Below, piece by piece: positions 54,623-63,735 of a stretch of DNA of 64,000 bases; position 1 is the first letter of the stretch, and every line of letters starts with the position of its first letter. The notes beneath the pieces are model-generated. The model had not been told where the DNA came from, did not search any database, and saw only the letters and a program-made list of their open reading frames with translations. The DNA is from Virgibacillus dokdonensis. Its GTDB lineage: Bacteria > Bacillota > Bacilli > Bacillales > Amphibacillaceae. The stretch lies in contig NZ_LT745763.1 in assembly GCF_900166595.1 (NCBI RefSeq), forward strand, positions 715,315 to 779,314, given 5' to 3'. Made by a program: the position numbers and the translations under genes.

Positions 54623-54802
54623 TTGAAGCTTATATTAGCACAATTACTACTCATCGGTGTTGTCTGGACTGGTATGGCTTTTTTCTTTTCGGAAATGACA
54701 GAGCCAGCTAAGATTATTTTTTATTTAGTGACTTCATGGATGTTATTATTAATCGTACTTATTGCAAAAATATGGTGGAAAAACAGAAAGAATGAAGGAT
54801 GA
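54623..54802 (+). CDS. Small two-helix membrane protein before yfmR
   Basis: A 59-codon frame starting at TTG 54623 behind GGGGGGAG. It encodes two hydrophobic helices (LILAQLLLIGVVWTGMAFFF and IIFYLVTSWMLLLIVLIAKI) joined by SEMTEPAK, with a basic end KNRKNEG. The stop lies six bases before yfmR, suggesting co-transcription. I do not recognise a family. The good ribosome site and membrane pattern make it more likely real than not. Confidence 0.65.
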   Translation: MKLILAQLLLIGVVWTGMAFFFSEMTEPAKIIFYLVTSWMLLLIVLIAKIWWKNRKNEG

Positions 54803-54808
54803 TGACAA

Positions 54809-56683
54809 ATGCTATCAATAGAAAATGCTTCCAAATCGTATGGCGATAAAACACTGTTTCATGCAGTTACCTGTCATATTACTAGTGGTGAGCGAATTGG
54901 GTTAATTGGCGTCAACGGTACAGGAAAGTCTACCTTTTTAAAAGTTATTGCTCGCATCGAACCAGCCGATCAAGGAGAAATTCATCATGCAAATGATTAT
55001 CGTATTCAATATTTATCTCAAGACCCGTCATTAGATCCAAACTTAACTGTAATGGAACAAATCTATTATGGGGACGCGGCTATCATGAAGGTGATGCGTA
55101 ATTACGAGGAAGCGCTGCTTCAGTTACAGCAAAAACCTGAAAGTGAAAAGGTGCAAAACAATTTACTAGCTGCACAGCAAGAAATGGATCGCTTGGGAGC
55201 TTGGGAAGCTAATACGACAGCGAAGACCATTTTAACAAAGTTGGGAATTACAGATTTCGATAAGCTAACAGCGACACTATCAGGAGGGCAAAAAAAGCGA
55301 GTAGCTCTTGCAAATGCATTAATTCAGCCCGCTGATCTACTTATTTTAGATGAGCCGACGAATCATTTGGATCATGCGGCTATTGAATGGTTGGAGAAAT
55401 ATTTACAGACGTATCCCGGATCGCTGTTGCTAGTAACCCACGATCGTTACTTTTTAAATCGAGTTACCAACCGAATTTTTGAATTGGATCGTGGTAATTT
55501 ATACACATATGAAGGGAATTATGAACTGTTCTTAGAAAAGAAAGCAGAACGCGAGGAACAGGAAAAAAGTGAAGAAATAAAACATCAAAATACGCTGCGA
55601 CGGGAATTAGCTTGGTTGAGAAGCGGTGTAAAGGCACGTTCTACAAAACAAAAAGCAAGAATTGATCGTGTGCAAGCTATGAAGGGAAAGACGTTTAATA
55701 CGAAACAGGAAAAACTTGAAGTTCCTGTTGGTTCGTCAAGGCTCGGAAAAAAAGTTATCGAATTAAAACAAGTGCATAAATCATTTGGGAATAAGGAAAT
55801 GCTATCTAATGTAAAAGAACTGTTAATACCTGGTGACCGTGTAGGTATTGTAGGACCTAATGGATCTGGAAAGACTACTTTTCTTCATATTATGGCACAA
55901 CGGCTAATACCTGATGCTGGTGAAGTGATCGTTGGAGATACAGTAAAAATTGGTTACTATACGCAAGGGGAAGAAGAGTTAGACGGGGAACAGCGTATTA
56001 TTGATTATATTAAAGAGATAGCGGACGTCATTTACACAAAAGATGGTTCTGTGATTACAGCTGAGCAAATGCTGGAACATTTTTTATTCTCGCGGAAACA
56101 GCAATGGACGTATATTCGAAAATTATCGGGCGGAGAAAAGCGCAGGCTATATTTACTGAAAGTGTTAATGCAAGAGCCTAATGTGTTGTTTCTGGATGAA
56201 CCAACAAATGACCTAGATACGCAAACGTTAAGCGTGCTAGAAGAGTACTTGGATCGTTTCCCAGGAGTTGTCGTCACTGTTTCTCATGATCGTTATTTCT
56301 TAGATCGAGTTGTCGACAGGTTAATTATTTTTGATGGCAAAGGGAATATTACTTCTTATCATAGTAATTATAGTGATTTTTTAGCGCAACAAGAGAAAGC
56401 CGAAATAGCAACGAAAGCGGAAAAGAAGACCAAGATCGTAAAGCAATCACCAAGCCTACAAAAGAAAAAGCTGTCCTATATGGATAAGAAAGAATGGGAC
56501 GAAATCGAGGATGTTATAGCTTCGTTGGAAGAAAAGCTAGAAACGATTAAAAATGATATTGTGGAGGCGGGAAGCGATTCAGAAAAAGTGCAGAAACTAT
56601 ACGAAGAGCAGATGAGCGTAGAACAAGCTCTAAATAAAAAAATGGACAGATGGGAAGAACTATCTTTGCTTATAGAAGAATAG
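54809..56683 (+). CDS. yfmR: ABC-F family ATPase, YfmR/Uup type
   Basis: A 624-aa soluble protein with two ABC cassettes: Walker A GVNGTGKST (about 36-44) and GPNGSGKTT (about 350-358), signatures LSGGQKKR and LSGGEKRR, each with DEPTN(H/D)LD. The inter-cassette arm holds a basic KARSTKQKARIDR stretch, and the C-terminus is a coiled coil (KKLSYMDKKEWDEIE). It follows B. subtilis YfmR closely. ABC-F proteins act on the ribosomal E site; YfmR helps at stalling sequences such as polyproline. It is not an exporter, as it has no membrane domain. Confidence 0.92.
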   Translation: MLSIENASKSYGDKTLFHAVTCHITSGERIGLIGVNGTGKSTFLKVIARIEPADQGEIHHANDYRIQYLSQDPSLDPNLTVMEQIYYGDAAIMKVMRNYEEALLQLQQKPESEKVQNNLLAAQQEMDRLGAWEANTTAKTILTKLGITDFDKLTATLSGGQKKRVALANALIQPADLLILDEPTNHLDHAAIEWLEKYLQTYPGSLLLVTHDRYFLNRVTNRIFELDRGNLYTYEGNYELFLEKKAEREEQEKSEEIKHQNTLRRELAWLRSGVKARSTKQKARIDRVQAMKGKTFNTKQEKLEVPVGSSRLGKKVIELKQVHKSFGNKEMLSNVKELLIPGDRVGIVGPNGSGKTTFLHIMAQRLIPDAGEVIVGDTVKIGYYTQGEEELDGEQRIIDYIKEIADVIYTKDGSVITAEQMLEHFLFSRKQQWTYIRKLSGGEKRRLYLLKVLMQEPNVLFLDEPTNDLDTQTLSVLEEYLDRFPGVVVTVSHDRYFLDRVVDRLIIFDGKGNITSYHSNYSDFLAQQEKAEIATKAEKKTKIVKQSPSLQKKKLSYMDKKEWDEIEDVIASLEEKLETIKNDIVEAGSDSEKVQKLYEEQMSVEQALNKKMDRWEELSLLIEE

Positions 56684-56696
56684 TTCCCTCTATATG

Positions 56697-56736
56697 AAAA
56701 AACACGGTGCTTGTTAACTATAACACTGTGTTTTTT
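56697..56736 (+). terminator. Terminator of yfmR
   Basis: AAAAAACACGGTG / CACTGTGTTTTTT with one mismatch and a 14-base loop, ending in six T. Confidence 0.85.
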
Positions 56737-56893
56737 CGTTATTTAACAAATAGTAGCTCTTGTGTAGAGAGCGGACGGTATTGAATGATAGTTTGCATAA
56801 AATAAACCTTTTATGTCTAAACTTACATAGAGTAGATGATGTATTTTTGTTATAAATATAAGTGCTATGACTGATTTCAAAAAGGTGAGTTTA

Positions 56894-57457
56894 TTGAGTG
56901 CTGAAACATTATATCTGCAAATATATAACTTGAAAGAAAAACTGGGTAAGTTAGAATCAGAGTACTGGCAACTTACCTCTAATGTTGAAACATGGTACTT
57001 TTGGTTTAATATTTCGTTTTTCTTTATCCCGCTGTTCATTTTATACAAATTTATTGATCGAGAGAGAATATTTGAAATATCATTTTATGGATATTCTGTT
57101 CATATGATTAGTTCCAAAGTGAATGGTGCGTTAGAGGCGAATAATTTGCTTGTTCATCCTCATGATTTAACATCTTTATTTCCTAGTGGCATGACAGTAA
57201 CAGCGGTCATTTTACCAGTAGCTTATATGCTATTGTATCAATATTGTATCAATCAGAATAAAAATTTTTATGTCTACACGCTATTATTATCTATTTTAAT
57301 TTCCTACGGTCTTGATTATATATTTATTCTGATTGATTATTTAAAGCTTAACAAAGGGATGAATTTAACCTATTTATTGTTATTAAATTTTGTGGCGGCA
57401 TGTCTGTCCTACTGGTTGACCGTTTTGTTTAAGTGGATCAAGGTACATAGAAAGTAG
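56894..57457 (+). CDS. CBO0543-type membrane protein, copy 1
   Basis: A 187-aa protein. A short amphipathic N-terminal helix (LYLQIYNLKEKLGKLESEYW) is followed by five membrane segments. FWFNISFFFIPLFILYKFIDRE and LPVAYMLLYQYC match the family pattern. TTG 56894 behind AAGGTGAG is the likely start, not the upstream ATG-type frame. It is a tandem paralogue of the next gene and a more distant one of 11695-12267. Function unknown. Confidence 0.75.
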   Translation: MSAETLYLQIYNLKEKLGKLESEYWQLTSNVETWYFWFNISFFFIPLFILYKFIDRERIFEISFYGYSVHMISSKVNGALEANNLLVHPHDLTSLFPSGMTVTAVILPVAYMLLYQYCINQNKNFYVYTLLLSILISYGLDYIFILIDYLKLNKGMNLTYLLLLNFVAACLSYWLTVLFKWIKVHRK

Positions 57458-57527
57458 AAGGAAAGGAATAGTTTTAAATGCGTGAACACAAACTAAACGT
57501 AATAAAGCGACGTGAGGTGAGTGAGTC

Positions 57528-58112
57528 ATGAACGAGCAAGAAATGATGAATAAAATATTTCATTTAAAAGATGAGTTGGATTATTACAGGCAGCAATTTT
57601 GGGAGCTAACGTCAAGTATCGATACATGGCATTTTTGGTTTAATTGGATAAGTGTTCTGATTCCACTTGTTCTCTTGTACTTTTTTATGGATCGAAAAAG
57701 CGTTTTTGAATTAGGTTTTTTTGGGTTTGCTATTCATGTGATGTGGACAAATATAGATACGGTGTTATCCATGAAGAATGTATTAATTACCCCACATAAT
57801 ATTTTTTATTTATTTCCAACAAGCTTAACAATTACAACGGTTGTATTGCCGGTAGGTTTTATGTTTATATATCAATATTGCGAAAACAAAGGGAAAAATT
57901 ACTATATCGCAGCAATTATTATGTCAGCCTTTTTCGGATATTTGTTAGCACCTACTTTTGAAGCTATAGGAATGCTGGAGTTAAGAGCAGGTATGCGATT
58001 TACTTACATTTTTTTAATTGACATTGCCGTTGCTTATTTGGCTTATTGGTTAACGAAAGGATTCTGGTTATTAAAACGGCAGGGAGGTAAATCATCAAAA
58101 CAAGCAGGCTAA
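57528..58112 (+). CDS. CBO0543-type membrane protein, copy 2
   Basis: A 194-aa paralogue of the preceding gene, alignable end to end: FWELTSSIDTWHFWFNW, IPLVLLYFFMDRKSVFELGF, LPVGFMFIYQYCENKGKNYY and AYLAYWLT. Start ATG 57528 lies about ten bases after GTGAGGTGAG. Its stop codon is part of the following terminator stem. The pair probably arose by local duplication; neither has an obvious catalytic motif. Confidence 0.78.
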   Translation: MNEQEMMNKIFHLKDELDYYRQQFWELTSSIDTWHFWFNWISVLIPLVLLYFFMDRKSVFELGFFGFAIHVMWTNIDTVLSMKNVLITPHNIFYLFPTSLTITTVVLPVGFMFIYQYCENKGKNYYIAAIIMSAFFGYLLAPTFEAIGMLELRAGMRFTYIFLIDIAVAYLAYWLTKGFWLLKRQGGKSSKQAG

Positions 58113-58135
58113 CCTAAGGCTAGCCTGTTTGTTTA
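58100..58135 (+). terminator. Terminator of the CBO0543-type pair
   Basis: AAACAAGCAGGCTA / TAGCCTGTTTGTTT with one mismatch around a 9-base loop; T-rich tail. It may also serve the convergent gene at 58164. Confidence 0.75.
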
Positions 58136-58163
58136 AGAGTTATCTTTAAAGTTGTAAAATACT

Positions 58164-59900
58164 TTACTGTTTAGTGTTGGCCAACCCTTCAATTGCGATC
58201 GTTTCTACAATAGCTGTTTGGTTGTCTCTAATATTAGCTTCTAATTCTACTTTGTCTCCTTGCTGCAAGAATATGGCTCTTGGAGCTTTTCCGGAGTTCA
58301 CCGTGTAGATAATAGGGTCATCTTGAAGTAGAAATTGTACAACTTGCTTTTTATCTTGTGTTGTAACTAGTACACGTTCTACTTCGCCGTCACGCTTTTC
58401 TAAGTTTGCATCTCCCGTTGATTCCACATTACTTGGATCTTGTGCCAAAGCAAGGCGATAAGATTCTAGTGTGCCTCTAGCAGTATCTCCAAAGACGACG
58501 AAATCGGAATCGGCTGCTTTAATATAAGCATAATGTTTAAAGAGTCCATTTGGATCGAGAACATTCACGACCCATGTAGGGTTTCCATCGATATTATAAA
58601 GAACTGGCATGGATCCAGTCCATTTTTTCTCTGGAAATTCTTTGTTGACAATCTCTTTTGCACCTTTACTATCCATAATGCCGTTATTTTTTTCTCCGTT
58701 AAAATATGTTAATTCACCTGTTCTAGCGTTTATTAGTGTATAACCTAGAGCAGAGTCAATGTTTTCCTTTGGAGAGGACATATCAGTAAAGTAATGCATT
58801 TCCCCATTCTCGTCAAAGATTGGTGTAACACTTGCTTCAGTCCCAGATTCGTTCGGTATTTTAACATCTTTTTTGCCAAAGATAGAATTGAGCCATCCAT
58901 GTACATATTTTCCGAAGTATTCATTTTCCTCCGAAGCCATCTCAGAGCTAATAGGGCCTTCAATAAATGAAGGTGCTTCTTCTGATTTATACAGCTTTAC
59001 ATCACTGGATACTGGATCAACAACAGCTACATGTAATTTTTGCAAATTAGGTTTATTCGTTAATCCAATCGGTTTATACAGTGTCTGTACATACCAAGGT
59101 TTTCCTTCTTCATCGACTTCAATTTGCGCCTCTCCGCTTTGGATATAATCAGGATGCGCATTGTAAATGGTTCGTGATATTTGATGGTTAAAGTAACTTG
59201 AATTGGTATATTTCATCTTGCTCTTAACAAATTTTGGCTGCGCGTTTACATCTGTAGCTGAGATGGTGAAATATCCTTCTGTTTCTTTACCGCGAAAGTA
59301 TTTCCAAAACCCAGTAAACTCTACAGGGGCTACAAAAACAATCTCGTCACCGATCTTTTGTACTTGTAATTTACCTAGATCATAAAACTGTGTATTTGGT
59401 ACTACGCTCATTGCCTTTTGTACTTTATTTCTTGCGAATTCTGGTGATACAACAATTGGTGTTGCATCTTGATCTAATGGTTTTGCTTCGTCTATTTCTT
59501 CTTTGGTTATGGACTGATGTGCATCATCTAACGTAAAGATTCCTAAAATGATGAAACCGGGAATAGTAATAATGGCAAGCAGAATAAGTGCCCCTGTAAT
59601 AGCATCAAAATGCTTGGTTGATTTCGTGAATGGTTTACTTTTTGTTAGTGCATATAAGCTAACCATTCCTACAGTCCCGACAATTAAATTTGCTATCGTC
59701 ATGTTCGGTATCGTAATTGGTGGCATGACTATGTATATGATAATCACACTGAGTATGAATAAGGTCGCAAAAACAAGACCAACTGCTTTTAGTGTTGTCA
59801 TGCGGTATTTTTTATTTTGTACAATAAAAAATATAGCGATAAGAGCATACAAAATAAATGAAAGTATCGTTGTTGTTAGCATTCCTATCATTTTTTCCAC
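58164..59900 (-). CDS. Large membrane-anchored protein, unrecognised
   Basis: A 578-aa protein with four N-terminal membrane segments (about residues 7-30, 38-60, 66-85 and 102-125), then a soluble region of about 450 residues, probably outside the cell. The soluble part contains two PepSY-like stretches (LINARTGELTYFNGEKN and GAKEIVNKEFP; also PEFARNKVQKAMSVVP) and ends in an OB-like segment (IFLQQGDKVELEANIRDNQT). I cannot name the family. GGAGTGG precedes ATG. It is monocistronic, with an inverted repeat copy in its 5' region. Confidence 0.7.
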   Translation of the reverse strand: MEKMIGMLTTTILSFILYALIAIFFIVQNKKYRMTTLKAVGLVFATLFILSVIIIYIVMPPITIPNMTIANLIVGTVGMVSLYALTKSKPFTKSTKHFDAITGALILLAIITIPGFIILGIFTLDDAHQSITKEEIDEAKPLDQDATPIVVSPEFARNKVQKAMSVVPNTQFYDLGKLQVQKIGDEIVFVAPVEFTGFWKYFRGKETEGYFTISATDVNAQPKFVKSKMKYTNSSYFNHQISRTIYNAHPDYIQSGEAQIEVDEEGKPWYVQTLYKPIGLTNKPNLQKLHVAVVDPVSSDVKLYKSEEAPSFIEGPISSEMASEENEYFGKYVHGWLNSIFGKKDVKIPNESGTEASVTPIFDENGEMHYFTDMSSPKENIDSALGYTLINARTGELTYFNGEKNNGIMDSKGAKEIVNKEFPEKKWTGSMPVLYNIDGNPTWVVNVLDPNGLFKHYAYIKAADSDFVVFGDTARGTLESYRLALAQDPSNVESTGDANLEKRDGEVERVLVTTQDKKQVVQFLLQDDPIIYTVNSGKAPRAIFLQQGDKVELEANIRDNQTAIVETIAIEGLANTKQ

Positions 59901-59911
59901 TCCTTAAAAAA

Positions 59912-59998
59912 TTTGGCTTGTCGCCAAGTCTTCTGGCAACAAGCTGTTTTTTGCTTATACTATAAACCTTTAAACTTTTATACTTTCCTATAGTATAA
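59912..59998 (-). repeat. Dispersed repeat, full module A, inverted
   Basis: On the minus strand: actataggaaagtataaaag, tttaaaggtttatagtataa, gcaaaaaacagcttgttgcc, agaagacttggcgacaagcc. It is the only clear copy on the minus strand and lies in the 5' region of the 578-aa protein gene, so it would be transcribed as part of that leader. Confidence 0.85.
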
Positions 59999-60222
59999 AT
60001 AAAAAATCTACCTGTTTCTACGTTTTTAAAAAGAGAAAAGTTTCATTAAACATATAAACTGAGGTGTTATCAGATGAGAAAATCCTATACTTTTCTAAGT
60101 GTATTATAAACCATAGCGTTTATGTTACGATTGGGCAATGATCTAAGCAAACCTTTTCGATTTTCAAATGGAAGAAAAAGGATTACAATGAGAAAAGAAA
60201 TGAAGGAAAAGGGTGGGAAACG

Positions 60223-61269
60223 ATGCAAACCATCTATAGTGATGTTAAACAATTTCGGGGCAGTCATTATGATTATGGCTATCAACAAGGATTAAATCTA
60301 AAGCAGACATATATATTGCAAAATAGGAAAAAACAATGGAATATCCGGCAACCACGATTTGAAATTCATGAAGCTGAAGTAAAGCAAATAATCCAACCAA
60401 TTGCACCTGGCATTTGGGATGAATTATGTGGGTTAATGGATGCACTTCAATGGCAGATGGTCGATATACTAAAAGAATTTGGTGGTTACCGATTGGAATA
60501 TAAAAAAAGCGGCTGTTCCATTTTTACTAGTTCTGAATACATGATCCGCAACTACGATTATCATCCAAAGACATATGAAGGTCGCTATACGGTTTTTCAG
60601 CCTAGCGATCAAGGTTATGCAACGATTGCTCCATCTCAACGCATCACTGGTAGGATGGATGGAATGAATGAACACGGATTAGCAATTGGCTATAATTTTA
60701 TTCATCGACGTCGTCCCCAAGATGGATTTATTTGTAATATGATTGCAAGAATCGTCATAGAGAATTGTAAAAATGCACAAGAAGCAATAGCTTTATTACA
60801 GGAAATTCCCCATCGACATTCGTTTAGTTATGTTTTATTGGATAAAAATGGGGAAAGCTATGTTGTAGAAGCGTCACCACGGTCTGTAAATATTCGTACA
60901 GATCAAGTTTGTACCAATCACTTTGAGAATCTGGTTGAAGAGAATCGTCATCATTTAAAAGACTCAAAACGAAGGCAACAAATCATTAAGGAGCAAACGA
61001 ACGATACAACCAATGCTTATGAAGCTTTTAAACTGATGAATGATTCTAAACGTGGGGTTTTTTCGACGAAATATAAGCAATGGGCTGGAACGATTCATAC
61101 ATCAGGTTATTTTCCTAAGCAGTTAAAAGCATGGTTCGCCTTGGGAGGCGATAGAGACCCGGTTATTTTTGATTTCAAAAAGTGGTTAAGTGGAAAAAAC
61201 TTTACTATTAAACAGGTGATTGGTAAAGTAGATACTTCATTACCGTTTATTCATATGGAAAGAATATGA
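60223..61269 (+). CDS. C45 family Ntn-hydrolase (acyltransferase-like)
   Basis: A 348-aa protein of the acyl-CoA:6-aminopenicillanate acyltransferase/NAAA-like family. The predicted nucleophile is C98 in KKSGCSIF, exposed by self-cleavage. The downstream blocks MIRNYDYHP (Asp), GRMDGMNEHGLAIGYNFIHR and VCTNHF fit the fold. It cleaves or forms amide bonds on small molecules; the true substrate is unknown. GGTGGGAAACG is a modest ribosome site. Monocistronic. Confidence 0.85.
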   Translation: MQTIYSDVKQFRGSHYDYGYQQGLNLKQTYILQNRKKQWNIRQPRFEIHEAEVKQIIQPIAPGIWDELCGLMDALQWQMVDILKEFGGYRLEYKKSGCSIFTSSEYMIRNYDYHPKTYEGRYTVFQPSDQGYATIAPSQRITGRMDGMNEHGLAIGYNFIHRRRPQDGFICNMIARIVIENCKNAQEAIALLQEIPHRHSFSYVLLDKNGESYVVEASPRSVNIRTDQVCTNHFENLVEENRHHLKDSKRRQQIIKEQTNDTTNAYEAFKLMNDSKRGVFSTKYKQWAGTIHTSGYFPKQLKAWFALGGDRDPVIFDFKKWLSGKNFTIKQVIGKVDTSLPFIHMERI

Positions 61270-61526
61270 ACGTAAAGTATGTGCTGTAAGACGACGAGTT
61301 AAACAATGTGGGAATACATATTGCTAAATACGCGTTTGTCAAAACTTAGGTGATAATGATTGTATGAATATTTCATAGCACAATGAAAAAATGCACCATG
61401 AAAAGCCTACTTTAGCTTGGGGAAACGTTTAAATAACTAGAAAAAAAGGAATATCAATATAAGTCTTTCCTTTTGTACCATAGTTGTAATATACTCTAAT
61501 GGAACATCATTATAGGAGGTAGTCTA

Positions 61527-62198
61527 ATGAAGCTTTTTCAAGTGAGGAAAGGGCAGTTTGTTTTTTATCGAAATGAATTGCACCAAGTGTATTCAGTAAA
61601 GCCGATGTTTAAGAAATCTGTACATTTATATCGTTTAAAGGATATGCAACAGATATTGACGAAAGCAAGTGAAATTGAATTATGTCGTCCACAACATAAT
61701 GATACATTTATTTTTTATGGGAAACGATATACCATTGATAAATATAAACGACCAGAGTCAGGTGATTATATTCTAATCATTAAGCCAGCGCCAGATTTTC
61801 TTGACCACTATTCACTGAATGCGATTGAAAAAGTTGATAGTGTAGAAGATGGGAATGTGGTTACTACTAGAGATAATGGTGTAAAGCATAGCGAATATGT
61901 TGTAATGGTTCCAGGGAAAGCAGAAGCTAGTCGAGAAATTGCATATTATGATAAAAGTTTGGTCCCTGAGGAGCAGCAAATTCAAGATGAATCGATCAGC
62001 TACTTGGCGGAAAGTGATACGAATCTTAAACCTGCTGTTGGGGATATTTATATTGATGTACATCAAGAAACAAAGGCAATGATTGTTGCGATGACCGAAG
62101 ATGAAGTCGTATTTGGTCACGGGGTTCGCATACATGTATCTGATTTGTTAAATGAAGAGAAGTATAAATTAGTTTATCGGTTTGAAGAGGATTTATAA
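61527..62198 (+). CDS. Conserved protein of unknown function
   Basis: A 223-aa soluble, acidic protein with no signal peptide or membrane segment. It is made of repeated small beta-rich units: GQFVFYRNELHQVYSVKPMF, DTFIFYGKRYTIDKYKRP, GDIYIDVHQETKAMIV, each roughly 'has form / display / binds' strand patterns that look like SH3-like barrels. I do not recognise the family. ATAGGAGGTAG precedes ATG. Monocistronic. Confidence 0.65.
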   Translation: MKLFQVRKGQFVFYRNELHQVYSVKPMFKKSVHLYRLKDMQQILTKASEIELCRPQHNDTFIFYGKRYTIDKYKRPESGDYILIIKPAPDFLDHYSLNAIEKVDSVEDGNVVTTRDNGVKHSEYVVMVPGKAEASREIAYYDKSLVPEEQQIQDESISYLAESDTNLKPAVGDIYIDVHQETKAMIVAMTEDEVVFGHGVRIHVSDLLNEEKYKLVYRFEEDL

Positions 62199-62266
62199 GG
62201 AGTAGCTGACTCTACAGAAAGCACGTTTTCTGGTAGGGTTGGCTATTTCATTTTTCCTTTATCTTA

Positions 62267-62320
62267 GTTGATTTGTTCCACTCGCTACGTTGCTAAACGG
62301 GTGCCCCGAGCCTTTATTCT
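62267..62320 (+). repeat. Dispersed repeat, 3' end of module B
   Basis: gatttgttccactcgctacg, ttgctaaacgggtgccccga and gcctttattctatgg match the last 50 bases of module B. The rest of the 62199-62551 spacer holds nothing I can name. Confidence 0.7.
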
Positions 62321-62551
62321 ATGGCATATAAAATAGCTGAGTTATTAAAAAAATGTGAAATTAGTCACGGAAAGCTTGTATAATTTATTTGATCACTGAT
62401 ATACTAAAAGGTGTGTGGAGTACTAAAATTGTCCGGGAATTCAATTGGAAATGCAGGTATGTAAAGAGAGAAGTTTTTATAAATTAGCTCAAGCTTTTGT
62501 TACGTTGCCTGCATATCTACTCTTTGATAACCGGTAGAAGGGGCGATGACA

Positions 62552-63643
62552 ATGTCAGAAATTATTTTTATTTCACCAAGCAAGTATATTCAAGGAAAAG
62601 ATGCTTTAAAGAGTCTAGGGAAACATGTCAAGCCAATTGGTAAAAAGCCATTAATTTTGTCTGATGATGTGGTATGGGAGATTACAAAAGAAACCATTGA
62701 AGCAAGTATGAAAGAAGAAAATGTAGCTTATCATTATGTACCATTTAATGGTGAGGCTTCCATAGCTGAAATTGATAGAGTTGTAAAGAAAGGTAAAGAA
62801 GCAAGTGTTGATACGGTAATAGGTGTAGGCGGAGGAAAGACGCTCGATACCGCAAAAGCAATTGCTGACGGATTGGAAGTAAGCGTTATTATCGTTCCAA
62901 CAACTGCGTCCACTGATGCGCCTACAAGTGCGTTATCTGTTATTTATAGCGATGAAGGTGTTTTTGAGTCGTATAAATTTTATGATAAAAACCCAGATCT
63001 TGTGTTAGTTGATACAGCTGTTGTCGCTAAAGCGCCTGCAAGGCTCTTTGCTTCAGGAATTGCTGACGCAATGGCGACATGGGTTGAGGTAAGAGCTACA
63101 TTGAAGAGTAATGGAGAAGCTATGGCAGGTGGAAAACCAAGTATTGCTGCCAAAGCGATTGCGAAAGAATGTGAACATACACTATTTGCATATGGCGAAG
63201 CTGCATTTCATGCAGTGAAGAAAGGTATTGTAACCAAACATGTAGAAGCTGTAGTTGAAGCAAATACATTGTTATCTGGTCTAGGGTTTGAAAGTGGTGG
63301 TCTAGCAGGTGCGCACGCTATCCATAATGGTTTTACAGTTCTAGAGGGAGATATTCATCATTTAACACATGGTGAAAAGGTCGCTTACGGTACATTAGTA
63401 CAGCTTGTTTTAGAATTGCATCCAAAAGATGAGTTACAAAAATACATCGACTTTTATAAGAAATTAAGCTTGCCAACGACTTTAAAAGAGATGCATTTGG
63501 ATAATACTTCTTATGAAGATTTACTCCGAGTTGGTAAGGCTGCTACACAGGAAGGCGAAACGATGAGCAATTTATCCAATGAAGTTACTGCAGATGATGT
63601 GGCCAATGCCATTCTTGCGGTAGACCAATTAAGCAATGCGTAA
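62552..63643 (+). CDS. gldA: Glycerol dehydrogenase
   Basis: A 363-aa iron/zinc-type alcohol dehydrogenase family enzyme oxidising glycerol to dihydroxyacetone with NAD. The NAD loop is [13 protein letters not shown] (near residue 94), [16 protein letters not shown] is the GldA hallmark, and metal ligands fit D in GIADAMATW and His in GAHAIHNG and [11 protein letters not shown] start at ATG 62552, eight bases after AGAAGGGG; ATG 62546 is too close. It stands alone; no dihydroxyacetone kinase is adjacent. Confidence 0.94.
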   Translation: MSEIIFISPSKYIQGKDALKSLGKHVKPIGKKPLILSDDVVWEITKETIEASMKEENVAYHYVPFNGEASIAEIDRVVKKGKEASVDTVIGVGGGKTLDTAKAIADGLEVSVIIVPTTASTDAPTSALSVIYSDEGVFESYKFYDKNPDLVLVDTAVVAKAPARLFASGIADAMATWVEVRATLKSNGEAMAGGKPSIAAKAIAKECEHTLFAYGEAAFHAVKKGIVTKHVEAVVEANTLLSGLGFESGGLAGAHAIHNGFTVLEGDIHHLTHGEKVAYGTLVQLVLELHPKDELQKYIDFYKKLSLPTTLKEMHLDNTSYEDLLRVGKAATQEGETMSNLSNEVTADDVANAILAVDQLSNA

Positions 63644-63671
63644 GATTAAAATGAGAAAAGAAATCTTAAAA

Positions 63672-63708
63672 AAGAACCGTCCAATAGCTTTAGGGCGGTT
63701 CTTTTTTT
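63672..63708 (+). terminator. Terminator of gldA
   Basis: AAGAACCGTCC / GGGCGGTTCTT with a G-T or mismatch at the loop side, followed by TTTTTT. A module A start (gtactataggaaac) follows directly at 63709. Confidence 0.9.
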
Positions 63709-63735
63709 GTACTATAGGAAACTAACAAGATTGTT

